Below are positions 30,998 to 40,867 of a DNA stretch of 64,000 bases, piece by piece; within the stretch, counting starts at the first letter, position 1, and every line of letters begins with the position of its first letter. The DNA is taken from positions 1 to 64,000 of the forward strand of contig CAILYI010000272.1 of the NCBI GenBank assembly GCA_903838415.1, read 5' to 3'. The stretch comes from an uncultured Anaerolineae bacterium. GTDB taxonomy: Bacteria; Chloroflexota; Anaerolineae; Anaerolineales; Villigracilaceae. The notes under the pieces are model-generated. The model was not told where the DNA came from. It saw only the letters and a program-made list of their open reading frames with translations, and made no database searches. A program made the translations under genes and the position numbers.

Positions 30998-32551
30998 ATG
31001 CAAATGAATTCTTCTCCTCCAAAAAGGCCTTTTCTATTTCGCGAGAAAAAATCTCAGGCAGCTGTTGAATTTGCCCTGACGTTTCCAATCTTTTTGATGG
31101 TCGTATTTGGGATCATCGATTTTTCTTTGCTATTTACAGCCTGGCTTTCAATCCAGAACATGGCTCGCCAGGCAGTGCGCTATGCCGCCACAGGTCAATA
31201 TAATTCGGCCTATTGCGCCGATGCTGACCTGGTCGCAAATGGAGGCGACGGCTCCGGCACACCATGCGCAGGCAATCCTCCAGCGGTGGGACAGTTAACC
31301 GGGCCAACCGGGCAAACCACCGAGCAGGCCAATATTTATAAAAACCGCGAAATCGACTATGCCCGCCTGCTTTCAATCCATGACGAAGCCAATCGATTTA
31401 ATTATTTCATCTTTGACGACGCTGCCGCGGCGCAGCCAGACATTGGCTTTCTACACGTGGTGGTATGCTCCACTCGCGACACCAGCGAACCACTTGACAA
31501 TACGCCAGACTACGAATTTACCTTCCCCAAAATGGGTGGTTTTGACCCCAGCGACTATGGGGTTTGCAAATGGATTCCCAGCACAGCGGCCGACAAGACC
31601 AGGGAAGATGCTGGCGGCCCTGGCGACCGCGTAATCGTCAGCGTGGACTTCAATCATCCATTCCTGACGCCATTTATCAACTACACTTGGCCAATGTTCC
31701 ACTTAGCTTCCACCCGCGAAGCGATCGTGGAACGCTTCCGCGTTGCGCGCGTGGTGAATGTGCCACCGCCTATTTTGCAACCAACATTTACACCATCCAT
31801 TACACCAAGCCCAACCATCACATCCACTGTGACGTTAACCCTTACCGAAACATTGACTCCTAACCCGAGTGATACCGTCACGCCTACCAGCGCTTTGACG
31901 ACTACACCAACGCTGACACGGACACAGACCAAGACGTTGACTCCCACCAAGACCAGAAATCCTACCAGAACCACGGCAGCCACCAGAACCATCACAATGA
32001 CGCCGACCATCACCTTGACAAGGACAATTACAAAGACGCCGACCATCACTCAGACGCCAACGAAAACCTTAACGCCAACTATTACGCAAACGCCGACGAA
32101 AACGTTCACGCCAACGGTTACCCGGACGCCGACCATCACACTGACGCCAACTCGGACGCCGACAATCACGCAGACGCCGACGAAAACCTTCACGCCGACG
32201 GTTACGCCCACACCGACCAAAACTTTCACGCCGACCATCACGCAGACGCCAACCCGCACACCGACGGTAACACAGACGCCGATTCCGCCGACCAAGACGG
32301 CCACGCCGACCATCACGCAGACGCCGATTCCGCCGACCAGGACCTCGACGCCGACCGTCACACAAACGTCGCCGCCGCCCACTGCAACCAGGACACGTAC
32401 GCCAACGGCGACTTCACCGCCGACCAGTACGGTAACATCGACGCCGACGAAGACGTTGATACCGACGAATACGTCATCGCCCACGCCGACATCGCCACCG
32501 TTCAAGTCGCCGACGCCAACTGTCACACCTTTCGGATGTACAGACTGTTAG
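30998..32551 (+). CDS. TadE-like protein with about 250-aa Thr/Pro repeat tail
   Basis: [50 protein letters not shown]; then [22 protein letters not shown]-type repeats; ends VTPFGCTDC. Confidence 0.85.
   Translation: MQMNSSPPKRPFLFREKKSQAAVEFALTFPIFLMVVFGIIDFSLLFTAWLSIQNMARQAVRYAATGQYNSAYCADADLVANGGDGSGTPCAGNPPAVGQLTGPTGQTTEQANIYKNREIDYARLLSIHDEANRFNYFIFDDAAAAQPDIGFLHVVVCSTRDTSEPLDNTPDYEFTFPKMGGFDPSDYGVCKWIPSTAADKTREDAGGPGDRVIVSVDFNHPFLTPFINYTWPMFHLASTREAIVERFRVARVVNVPPPILQPTFTPSITPSPTITSTVTLTLTETLTPNPSDTVTPTSALTTTPTLTRTQTKTLTPTKTRNPTRTTAATRTITMTPTITLTRTITKTPTITQTPTKTLTPTITQTPTKTFTPTVTRTPTITLTPTRTPTITQTPTKTFTPTVTPTPTKTFTPTITQTPTRTPTVTQTPIPPTKTATPTITQTPIPPTRTSTPTVTQTSPPPTATRTRTPTATSPPTSTVTSTPTKTLIPTNTSSPTPTSPPFKSPTPTVTPFGCTDC
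31780..32530 (+). repeat. Imperfect tandem repeat encoding T-x-T-P stalk
   Basis: Recurrent acgccgaccatcacncagacgccgacgaaaacnttcacgcc-like units in the 30998-32551 CDS. Confidence 0.85.
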
Positions 32552-32566
32552 CAATGTAAAGCAGAT

Positions 32567-32604
32567 CAAAAAAGCAGGAGGCCAAAAACCTCCTGCTTTT
32601 TTCG
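32567..32604 (+). terminator. Intrinsic terminator
   Basis: aaaaaagcaggagg ccaaaaa cctcctgctttttt. Confidence 0.85.
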
Positions 32605-32667
32605 GTGTATAATTTTATTGTGTCAATTTGAAAGGAGGCCACTAAGAAAATTATCAACAGGGAAAAG

Positions 32668-32888
32668 AGCGCATGAGCCTATCGAACCCCAAGAATCGGG
32701 GCGGCAGGCTGACGAGGATGAGGGTTCTCCATCGCAGGATGGAGCTATCCCGGGCAAAAGCCGGGAGAAAATCGACAGATCAGCGGAAGCCCTCCGGGAG
32801 TACCACTCCCGAACATCTTTCCCTCCAGGATAAAGCCAGGTGAATAACGCTGCAGAAGTAATTCCGCAGACAAAAGCTCCCGGCATGG
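32668..32888 (+). ncRNA. glmS ribozyme / GlcN6P-responsive self-cleaving riboswitch
   Basis: A|GCGC cleavage motif (GCGC at 32669-32672); AGCCT...AGGCTGACGAGGATGAGGGTT (P1 and core); ATCGA...AGCGGAAGCCCTC (P2 closure); CGGGAGTaccACTCCCG hairpin; CTGCAGaagtaattcCGCAG hairpin; directly upstream of glmS. 3' boundary approximate. Confidence 0.88.
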
Positions 32889-32927
32889 CAAATAGCGATT
32901 TCGAACAAATCTTACGGAGGAATCCCC

Positions 32928-34769
32928 ATGTGTGGAATTGTTGGTTATATCGGCCCGCGCGATGCGACGCCGATCATTCTCAACGGCTTGAAACGGCTCG
33001 AATACCGGGGCTATGATTCAGCCGGTATTGCCATTTTTGAAAACGAAAAAATCGAAGTCCGGCGCGAGCCAGGCAAGCTGGAAAACCTGGAGGCTACCGT
33101 CAGGGAACAACCTATCAGCGGGGCACCCGGCATCGGGCATACTCGCTGGGCAACTCACGGGGCGCCAAGCGCGCGCAATGCCCATCCGCACCTCGGAAAT
33201 TCAGGGCGCGTGGTCGTTGTCCATAACGGAATCGTCGAAAATTTCCTGGAACTCAAGGATGAACTGGCCTCCGAAGGCGCAGTTTTTAACTCGGATACTG
33301 ACACTGAAACAATCGTCCTTTTGGTTGAGCGCCACCAATCAACCGGATTGAGCCTGACCGAAGCGGCGCGCAAAACTTTCCAGCAAATTCGGGGCGCGCA
33401 TGGCGTGGTACTGATGAGCGCCGAGGAACCGGATAAAATCGTCTGCGCGAGAATCGGGAATGCGGGTGGGGTTGTCATCGGCCTGGGAGACGGGGAAAAT
33501 TTCATCGCTTCGGACATTCCCGCCATATTGGAGCACACCCGCCGCGTCATCTTCCTGGAATCTCACCAGATGGCGATTATCACCGCCGAGGGTGTGCGCG
33601 TGGAAACGCTGGAGGGAGAAGAACTCAAGCCGCAAATTCATACCGTTTCGTGGGACCCGGTGGCGGCGGAAAAGGGCGAATATCGCCATTTCATGCAGAA
33701 AGAAATCCACGAACAAGTGCGCGCGCTGACGAATACGTTGGCGGGCCGCGTGGATTTTGAGCGCGGGAAAATCCGCCTGCCTGAGCTGAATCTGACCCCT
33801 GAAATTGCCAAGCGCATCCAGAAAATCTACATCACAGCCTGCGGCACGGCGGCTTACGCCGGGATGGTGGGCAAAACGCTGATTGAAAAGATCGCGCGCG
33901 TCCCGGTAGAAGTGGTGATCGGCTCAGAATTCCGTTACAGCGACCCTATTATTGATGAAAATACGGTGGTGCTAGCAATTTCGCAATCGGGCGAAACTGC
34001 CGACACGCTGGCCGCCATGGAAGAAGGCCGCAAAAAAGGTGCCATCATCTGGAGCATCGTCAACGCCATTGGCTCACAGGCTATGCGCGTGGCGGATGGC
34101 AGCATTTCGATGCAAACCGGCCCGGAAATTGGCGTAGCATCCACGAAAGCCTTCACCGCTCCTTTGGTGGATCAATATATGCTGGCGATTTTACTGGCGG
34201 ATTTGCGTGGTGTGCTCGACGATAAGACCCGCAAAGCGCTGGTAGCTGACCTGCGCCTGGTCCCCGACCTGGTGGGACGGACGCTGCAACGCGAAGCGGA
34301 AGTGGAAAAGTGCGCCCGCGCGCTCAAAGACATCCGCGACTGCCTGTACTTGGGGCGCGGTATCAATATGCCGATTGCCTATGAAGGCGCGCTCAAACTG
34401 AAGGAAATTTCATACATCCACGCGGAAGGCTATCCAGCAGGCGAAATGAAGCACGGACCGATTGCGCTAATCGACGAAAACATGCCAGTGGTCTGTATCG
34501 CTCCGACCGATCCCTGGCACGAGAAAATGATCAGCCAGATTCAGCAAGCCAAGGCGCGCAATGGCACAGTCATCGCGGTCGCCACGGATGGCGATGAACT
34601 CGTCGCAGGCATGGCCGACTACATCCTGTGGGTGCCCGAATGTCCCTGGATGCTCTCGCCGATCGTGACGGTTCTCCCGCTGCAACTGCTGGCTTACCAC
34701 ATCGCCACCATCCGCGGCCTGGACGTGGATCAGCCGAGAAATTTAGCAAAAAGCGTAACAGTCGAGTAA
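32928..34769 (+). CDS. glmS: Glutamine-fructose-6-phosphate aminotransferase (isomerizing)
   Basis: MCGIVGYIGPRDATPIILNGLKRLEYRGYDSAGIA...HTRWATHG...C-terminal LAKSVTVE. Confidence 0.98.
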   Translation: MCGIVGYIGPRDATPIILNGLKRLEYRGYDSAGIAIFENEKIEVRREPGKLENLEATVREQPISGAPGIGHTRWATHGAPSARNAHPHLGNSGRVVVVHNGIVENFLELKDELASEGAVFNSDTDTETIVLLVERHQSTGLSLTEAARKTFQQIRGAHGVVLMSAEEPDKIVCARIGNAGGVVIGLGDGENFIASDIPAILEHTRRVIFLESHQMAIITAEGVRVETLEGEELKPQIHTVSWDPVAAEKGEYRHFMQKEIHEQVRALTNTLAGRVDFERGKIRLPELNLTPEIAKRIQKIYITACGTAAYAGMVGKTLIEKIARVPVEVVIGSEFRYSDPIIDENTVVLAISQSGETADTLAAMEEGRKKGAIIWSIVNAIGSQAMRVADGSISMQTGPEIGVASTKAFTAPLVDQYMLAILLADLRGVLDDKTRKALVADLRLVPDLVGRTLQREAEVEKCARALKDIRDCLYLGRGINMPIAYEGALKLKEISYIHAEGYPAGEMKHGPIALIDENMPVVCIAPTDPWHEKMISQIQQAKARNGTVIAVATDGDELVAGMADYILWVPECPWMLSPIVTVLPLQLLAYHIATIRGLDVDQPRNLAKSVTVE

Positions 34770-34783
34770 CTCCATCCAACACT

Positions 34784-34818
34784 AAAAAAAGTCGAGGCTC
34801 AAACGGCCTCGACTTTTC
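34784..34818 (+). terminator. glmS intrinsic terminator
   Basis: aaaaaaagtcgaggc tcaaacg gcctcgacttttcctttt. Confidence 0.85.
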
Positions 34819-34851
34819 CTTTTTACCCATTTTTTTACTTTTTTCTCACAA

Positions 34852-36096
34852 TTATCCCATTGAGACAGCCATCACATCATAGTAAGTGCCCGCGCCAAAG
34901 CCATCGAACATGACGTGGTCACCAGGTCGAATGCTCGGCAGTTGGCGCAGGAAGGCAATCATGCAGGATGCCGCGCTGACGTTGCCAAAATCGTTCAAGA
35001 GCCAGGGCATCGGATACTGCACCCCTTCTTTGAGCAGCTGTTTTCCTTTGAGCAGGTTGATTTTATAGTTGGCATGGTGCACAATGCCAACGTCGATGGT
35101 TTTATCTGAATCCAGTTTGCTCATCAATTCAGAATATTCGCGAAAAACATCCGTCGCCACTTCTACGCCCGAACGCACAAAGAGTTTGACCATGCCCATC
35201 AGCCCGGCCATCACAATCGGCAGGCCGTCGTCGGGCTCGTGCATCATCCCGGCCACGCGGATGTGGCTGGCAGATTCCTGGGAAACTTCCAGGAGGGATT
35301 TCCCGGGGGCCATTTCTTTTGAATGCGGATAATACATGCGCACCTGGAGCAGGCCTTCCTCGTCATAGTTTTCAAAACTTTTGCCGACCATGAACTTCAT
35401 CGTCTCGCCTGGAATGACCCCAATCACGCCCGCGCCATTTCCAAAAAGCTGAAGCGCATTCTTATCCTTGGCGTGACTGGTGAAACGGCTCAAACCTTCT
35501 ATCCCGCCGACCAGCACCTTTTTCCCGGCCAATTCCTCAGCCACGTTGACCTGACCGGGGACGGTCAATTCAGGATTCAGCGCCAGGTGCAGTGCGCCCA
35601 TCGAGCCATCACAGGCTTTGTGAACACTGACTTTGATGGCACTCTCACGGATTCCAGCGCGACGGGCAATCTCCGGCACGTAATCATCAGAAACGGGACC
35701 ACTCATCCCAATCAAGACGCCATCCACATCCGCGGCATTCCATCCGTTGGCAATGACAGCCTGTTTCAAGACGCGCGCGCCCACTTCCAATTCCACCTCG
35801 AGGTGCTCAGCATCCGATAAATCGGGAATGTGATGGCGGCTGACAAAACCCAGTTCGCTCAAATTCATGACGTCCGTATCAGCCAGCGGGAAGCCCAGAC
35901 GATGTCCAACAAACGCGGGCAACTGCGAATTGTCAAAGCTTGCACCCCAGGCCGCATAAGCCCCACCAATTCCCAACGCGGAATTGGTTACGCTTTCCAC
36001 ACCGATTGGAATTCCACCAGCCACCGGGATCGTATCTTTTTCCACATTGGGACGCTCAAAAAATGAAGTACCGGTAATTTTTTCGTTCTCACTCAT
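34852..36096 (-). CDS. 3-oxoacyl-ACP synthase III (FabH-like) family protein
   Basis: VLIGMSGPVSDDYVPEIARRAGI...SVHKACDGSMGALHLAL...MLLNDFGNVSAASCM-type C-terminal motif. Confidence 0.82.
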   Translation of the reverse strand: MSENEKITGTSFFERPNVEKDTIPVAGGIPIGVESVTNSALGIGGAYAAWGASFDNSQLPAFVGHRLGFPLADTDVMNLSELGFVSRHHIPDLSDAEHLEVELEVGARVLKQAVIANGWNAADVDGVLIGMSGPVSDDYVPEIARRAGIRESAIKVSVHKACDGSMGALHLALNPELTVPGQVNVAEELAGKKVLVGGIEGLSRFTSHAKDKNALQLFGNGAGVIGVIPGETMKFMVGKSFENYDEEGLLQVRMYYPHSKEMAPGKSLLEVSQESASHIRVAGMMHEPDDGLPIVMAGLMGMVKLFVRSGVEVATDVFREYSELMSKLDSDKTIDVGIVHHANYKINLLKGKQLLKEGVQYPMPWLLNDFGNVSAASCMIAFLRQLPSIRPGDHVMFDGFGAGTYYDVMAVSMG

Positions 36097-36242
36097 AATT
36101 TTCTCCTGAATATGTTTATTATTACAACCCCCAAGTTCGCCTTCCGCTTCTCGTAGATGCAGAATCAAGTCAGCGCTTTAATCTTCAAATCGGGGGAGGC
36201 TTATAATATACACCAAAATTCGAAACATCAGGAGCAACAAAG

Positions 36243-37445
36243 ATGAAAGAACTTTCCGGGAAAGCCTTCCAAACCCGCGCTGTGCATGCCGGGGAACATG
36301 TTCCTCCGGCGGAGTATACGCCGGTCACAAGCCCGATCTGGCCAACGGTAGGCTACGTCTACGAGAGCATGGATGACACCGACGCCGTGCTGGGTGGAAC
36401 CAAGGAAGGTTTTGTCTATCCACGCTATGCCAGCCCGTCTGTGGCGGCATTTGAACTGGCGGTTGCCAGTCTGGAAGGCGCTGAGGGCGTTCAGGCCTAC
36501 GGAACCGGCATGGCGGCCATCCACGCGGCACTGCTGGCAGCCGGAGCGCGCGCCGGAGCATCCGTCGTCGCGGCGCTGGATGTTTACGGTGCCACCTTCA
36601 GCATGCTGCGCAACCTGTTCAGCACGCTGGGCGTGAGTCTGCGTCTGGTGGACGCCTGTGATTTGCAAGCGGTTGAGGCAGCTGTCAAGGAAACCCATCC
36701 CGCGCTGATTCTGGTCGAGACCATCTCCAACCCGCTGATGAAAGTAGCGGACGTCCCAGCGCTGGCAAAGCTCGCACACCAATACGAAGCTGTCCTGCTG
36801 GTGGATAACACTTTCGCCTCGCCCTATCTCTTTACCCCGCTCCAAGCTGGCGCCGATTACGTCATTCACAGCGCCACAAAATACCTGGGCGGTCACGGTG
36901 ACGTTATGGCGGGCGTCGTCGCCACCTCCGCCGAAAATAAGCAAAAACTTTACGAGTTGAACAAGCTCATCGGCAGCGTCCTGGGGCCTTTTGAAGCATG
37001 GCTGGCGTTGCGCGGCCTGAAAACCCTGCCGCTGCGCATGCGCCAACAATGTCAGAATGCTCAACAAATCGCTGAGTGGCTATCCAAACATCCACGCGTA
37101 GCAAAGGTCAATTTCCCCGGCCTGCCCAGCCATCCGCAGCATGCGCTCGCCGCACAACTTTTCAACGGAAAAGGCTTTGGCGGCATCCTTTCCTTCGAGA
37201 TCAAAGGCGCAGACAAACCGGCGGCCTTCCGTTTTATGGAAGCGCTGCAATTATGCCTGCCTGCCACCACTCTCGGGGATGTTTATTCCCTGGTCTTGCA
37301 CCCAGCAACATCCTCCCACCGCGGCCTGACCCCGGCAGAGCGTGCCCAGGTTGGCATCGGGGATGGACTCGTGCGACTTTCAGCTGGGATTGAAGATGTG
37401 GATGACATTCTGGCCGATCTGGAGCAGGCCCTCGGAAAGAGCTGA
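36243..37445 (+). CDS. Cys/Met metabolism PLP-dependent enzyme (cystathionine gamma-synthase / O-acetylhomoserine sulfhydrylase type)
   Basis: TRAVHAGEHVPP...VQAYGTGMAAIHAALLA...VDNTFASPYLFTPLQAGADYVIHSATKYLGGHGDVMAG. Confidence 0.92.
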   Translation: MKELSGKAFQTRAVHAGEHVPPAEYTPVTSPIWPTVGYVYESMDDTDAVLGGTKEGFVYPRYASPSVAAFELAVASLEGAEGVQAYGTGMAAIHAALLAAGARAGASVVAALDVYGATFSMLRNLFSTLGVSLRLVDACDLQAVEAAVKETHPALILVETISNPLMKVADVPALAKLAHQYEAVLLVDNTFASPYLFTPLQAGADYVIHSATKYLGGHGDVMAGVVATSAENKQKLYELNKLIGSVLGPFEAWLALRGLKTLPLRMRQQCQNAQQIAEWLSKHPRVAKVNFPGLPSHPQHALAAQLFNGKGFGGILSFEIKGADKPAAFRFMEALQLCLPATTLGDVYSLVLHPATSSHRGLTPAERAQVGIGDGLVRLSAGIEDVDDILADLEQALGKS

Positions 37446-37505
37446 CCGAAGCCGTAAACTGACGATGAAAGGCTTGTTTTTCTCAAAAGCTGATCGTACC
37501 AAAGA

Positions 37506-38156
37506 TTACCTCCCAGGTTTAATCAAAAACTGACAATAACTCGTGCCCCGTGAGGTTTTCTCCAGGCGAGCAGTTTGTTCCACGCCCACCCCGAGTTTCC
37601 GCGCCAGGAGCAAGCCATCCATGCGACAAAGCTCCGGGTGGGCGGCGACAATCTCAGCGTAGGGACAATGCTCGAAAATAATGATCGGCCCGGCAGAATG
37701 GACTTCCCAACGCGCGAGATACCCAATCCGGTTGAGATGTTCCATCAGATGCGTAATTCGGCGTGAAAAAGCTGCCGGGCTGTTCGGCATGGCCCGGCAG
37801 CTTTCACAATCCGCATAAACCTGGTTGGCCAGAGTCACTAACGCAGCCTCGGTAGACTCCGGCGGCAGAACATCAAGCCATTTGCGCAAAACGGAATCCG
37901 CCAACCAGGCCAGGTTATTCCCCACCGCGGCATCACTCAGCCCAAAAATCTGCGCCCGGCGCCCGCGGCCATCGCCCTGACGAGCCCCAAGCACCTGCAC
38001 GCGTCCATCCGAAACCAAAATGGCAAGGTGATGGCGAATATTAGCAGATGTTACACGCAACGCGCGACTGATTTCAGCTGTGCTGACTCCGTTGTGCAGG
38101 CGCAAATATGCAAGAATTCGTTGGCGGGACGTTTGAACTGTCATGACATTTGTCAT
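37506..38156 (-). CDS. SufR-like winged-helix regulator with putative Fe-S cluster site
   Basis: TSRQRILAYLRLHNGVSTAEISRALRVTSANIRHHLAILVSDGRVQVLGARQGDGRGRRAQIFGL wHTH; C-terminal DCESC and EHCPYAEIVAAHPELCRMDG (C-X12-C) motif. Start refined from 38306. Confidence 0.75.
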   Translation of the reverse strand: MTNVMTVQTSRQRILAYLRLHNGVSTAEISRALRVTSANIRHHLAILVSDGRVQVLGARQGDGRGRRAQIFGLSDAAVGNNLAWLADSVLRKWLDVLPPESTEAALVTLANQVYADCESCRAMPNSPAAFSRRITHLMEHLNRIGYLARWEVHSAGPIIIFEHCPYAEIVAAHPELCRMDGLLLARKLGVGVEQTARLEKTSRGTSYCQFLIKPGR

Positions 38157-38168
38157 CTTATCATCACT

Positions 38169-38206
38169 AATTGAATTATGCAAATAAATATTTGCATAAT
38201 TCAATT
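38169..38206. promoter_or_regulatory. Perfect palindrome in divergent intergenic region, candidate operator
   Basis: aattgaattatgcaaat-aaat-atttgcataattcaatt: 17-bp perfect arms, 4-bp spacer. Confidence 0.8.
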
Positions 38207-38243
38207 GACGCCCATCCCCCTCCCCGTTATAATTTTCACAATC

Positions 38244-38450
38244 ATGGCAGAACCGCTTAACTGGGAATCCATCTTCGCGATTGCGCTGGCTTTGAAGGCC
38301 GCACATCCGCAGGTGGCGTTGGAAAATGTCTCGCTCCAGATGATTTACAAATGGACGCTGGCACTCCCTGCTTTCGAAGACGATCCGGCACTCGCCAATG
38401 ACGATATCCTTGCAGCAATATACCAGGACTGGTACGAGGAGACTTTATGA
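38244..38450 (+). CDS. IscX-like small acidic protein
   Basis: [64 protein letters not shown] follows the IscX pattern W..I...L....P......V....... W...L..F.DDP......L.AI...W.EE. Confidence 0.78.
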   Translation: MAEPLNWESIFAIALALKAAHPQVALENVSLQMIYKWTLALPAFEDDPALANDDILAAIYQDWYEETL

Positions 38451-39100
38451 GCACAAATGAACTCAACCTGCCGGACTTCAACATCCCGGAGGAGCTGGAC
38501 GGGAAAGTATCGATTACCACGCTTGACCGAATTTACAACTTTGGGCGGCGTTCCTCCATCTGGCCGATGATGTTTGGCCTGGCCTGCTGCGCGATTGAAA
38601 TGATCGCAGCGCAGGCGGCGCGTTATGACATGGCGCGCTTCGGTATGGAAGTGATGCGCCCCAGCCCACGCCAAAGTGACGTGATGATTGTTGCCGGAAC
38701 CGTCACCAAGAAAATGATCCCGTCAATCGTACGTCTGTTCAACCAGATGCCCGAACCCAAGTATGTGGTGGCGATGGGCGCTTGCGCTTCAGGCGGCGGT
38801 CCATTCAAAGAAGGCTATAACGTTGTCGCCGGAATTGACAAATTCCTGCCGGTCGATATTTACATCCCTGGCTGCCCGCCCACCCCACAGGCACTGATGG
38901 CTGGCATGATCAAGCTCCAGGAAAAAATTGACAAGCAATCCATCAGCAAGGTGCGCTGGTATCAAAAAGGCGCCGACTCAGTGGAAGTGGCAGTCCCCTT
39001 CCTTGGACCGGATCTGATCGACCCGCGCCGCATCCCTGAAATCAAGGCCAAGGCCGCCGAACTGGCGAATCCTCCCGCCCCGGCCACTGAAAACGCGTAG
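38447..39100 (+). CDS. nuoB: NADH-quinone oxidoreductase subunit B
   Basis: [51 protein letters not shown]...[11 protein letters not shown]...[15 protein letters not shown]. Confidence 0.96.
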   Translation: MSTNELNLPDFNIPEELDGKVSITTLDRIYNFGRRSSIWPMMFGLACCAIEMIAAQAARYDMARFGMEVMRPSPRQSDVMIVAGTVTKKMIPSIVRLFNQMPEPKYVVAMGACASGGGPFKEGYNVVAGIDKFLPVDIYIPGCPPTPQALMAGMIKLQEKIDKQSISKVRWYQKGADSVEVAVPFLGPDLIDPRRIPEIKAKAAELANPPAPATENA

Positions 39101-39110
39101 GAGCAACGAT

Positions 39111-40856
39111 ATGGCTACCCCTGTAATCACTGAAACAATCGATTTGGCGGCCAAATTCCCCGGCACAGTTACTGCCGACGCCCGCCCCGGCTTTTCCGGC
39201 TGGATGGTGGAAAAAGACTCCCTGCTAAAAGTGGCGGCCGCGCTGCATGACGAATTGGGCTACGACCTGCTCTCCTCCGTCACCGGCGTGGACTATATCG
39301 AACAGAATAAACTGGAAGTGGTTTACCACGCCTACAAATCGACCGGCGGCCCGGCGCTTGTTTTCAAGACGCAAGCCGAACGCGTTGATCCGGTCGAAAT
39401 TCCTTCCGTAGTCTCCATTTGGCCGGGCGCTGAACTTCAGGAGCGCGAAGCATGGGATATGTTCGGGATTAAATTTACCGGACATCCTGACCTGCGCCGC
39501 ATCCTGATGTGGGAAGGCTTTGAAGGTTTCCCCCTGCGCAAGGATTGGAAGGAAGCTTTTTACGAAGAAGATACCAAGCCGCTCAAGAGCCGCTGGCCCG
39601 AAGGCCGGCACACTTATGCCGAACAGAAAAATCCCTACGGCGATAACATCATGTTCACCCCAGGCTTCGACCCGGAGAAGTGGACTCCCACGGACCCTGA
39701 AGAAGCGTTGTATGCCGCGCTGAAAAAGTACAAGACCGAAGAAAAAGACGGCATCAAAACGGATCACATCATCGTCAACATGGGTCCGCAGCATCCCTCC
39801 ACGCACGGAGTATTCCGCGCCGTGGTGGTGCTGGATGGCGAAACGGTCGTCAGTCTGAAACCGGTCATGGGCTACCTGCATCGCAACCACGAGAAAATCG
39901 GCGAGCGCAATACCTTCCTGCAAAACATGCCCTACACCGACCGCCTGGATTATTTCAACTCCATGTACAACAACTGGGGCTATGCCCTGGCCGTTGAAAA
40001 ACTGATGGGGGTTCAGGTACCGGAACGCGCCGAATATATCCGCGTGATTATGGGCGAACTCAGCCGCATCCAGAATCACCTGATCCTGTTTGGCATGCTC
40101 TGGAATGACCTGGGCGCCTACTTCACCCCGGCCCTGTACGCCTTCGAAGAACGCGAACTGATCCTGGATATTTTCGAATCGGTTGCCGGTTCGCGCATGA
40201 TGTGCAACTACCACCGCTTTGGCGGCGTGGTGCGCGACATCGACGAAGCCAACATGAAAAAGATCAAAGAATTGGTCTTTGAGCGTCTGCCGCGCAAAGC
40301 GGAAGAATTTGACCGCCTGCTCTCTGAAAATGAAATTTTCACCTCCCGCACAAAAGGCGTCGGCTACCTGAGCCCCGAAGATTCAATCGCCTACTCCGTC
40401 ACCGGACCCAACCTACGGGCCGCTGGTATCCCTTACGATATCCGCCGCGCCGATCCTTACGGTATCTATGACCGTTTTGAATTCGACATCCCGGTACGCC
40501 ATAACAGTGATCTGTACGATCGCTACTGCCTGCGTGTGGATGAAATCATCCAGTCGCTGCGCATTTTACAGCAGGCTGTCAAGCAGATTCCCGAAGGGCC
40601 GTTCCTGGCTGGAAAGCCGCAGTATCAGGTGCGCGTCCCGGCTGGTGAAGCGTATGGGCGCGTGGAAGGGCCCAAGGGCGAGCTTGGTTTCTACGTTGTC
40701 TCCAACGGCAAGGGCAACCCCTATCGCTACCACATCCGCACGCCATCGTTCGTCAACATCACTGCGGTGGAAAAGATGTGCGTTGGCACCAAGATCGCAG
40801 ACTTCGTTTCCATTCTGGGCACGGTGGATATCGTGCTCGGTGAACTCGACCGGTAG
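39111..40856 (+). CDS. nuoCD: NADH-quinone oxidoreductase subunit C/D fusion
   Basis: NuoC (SVTGVDY...[36 protein letters not shown]) followed by NuoD ([41 protein letters not shown]...C-terminal DIVLGELDR). Confidence 0.95.
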   Translation: MATPVITETIDLAAKFPGTVTADARPGFSGWMVEKDSLLKVAAALHDELGYDLLSSVTGVDYIEQNKLEVVYHAYKSTGGPALVFKTQAERVDPVEIPSVVSIWPGAELQEREAWDMFGIKFTGHPDLRRILMWEGFEGFPLRKDWKEAFYEEDTKPLKSRWPEGRHTYAEQKNPYGDNIMFTPGFDPEKWTPTDPEEALYAALKKYKTEEKDGIKTDHIIVNMGPQHPSTHGVFRAVVVLDGETVVSLKPVMGYLHRNHEKIGERNTFLQNMPYTDRLDYFNSMYNNWGYALAVEKLMGVQVPERAEYIRVIMGELSRIQNHLILFGMLWNDLGAYFTPALYAFEERELILDIFESVAGSRMMCNYHRFGGVVRDIDEANMKKIKELVFERLPRKAEEFDRLLSENEIFTSRTKGVGYLSPEDSIAYSVTGPNLRAAGIPYDIRRADPYGIYDRFEFDIPVRHNSDLYDRYCLRVDEIIQSLRILQQAVKQIPEGPFLAGKPQYQVRVPAGEAYGRVEGPKGELGFYVVSNGKGNPYRYHIRTPSFVNITAVEKMCVGTKIADFVSILGTVDIVLGELDR

Positions 40857-40867
40857 GAGCGTGAAAT

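Noticed and set aside
31681-32526. Long minus-strand ORFs with VGVxVxVGV repeats
   Set aside because: Antisense shadow of the Thr/Pro-encoding tandem repeat; no independent coding evidence.
31780-32530. Possible CRISPR array from repeated ~36-nt units
   Set aside because: Units are contiguous, in frame and degenerate, without unique spacers; they are protein-coding repeats.
32618-32833. 71-aa plus-strand ORF and 32623..32886 minus-strand ORF upstream of glmS
   Set aside because: Both coincide with the structured glmS ribozyme; peptides have no recognisable domain.
39225-40214. 329-aa minus-strand ORF
   Set aside because: Antisense to nuoCD; no recognisable motifs.
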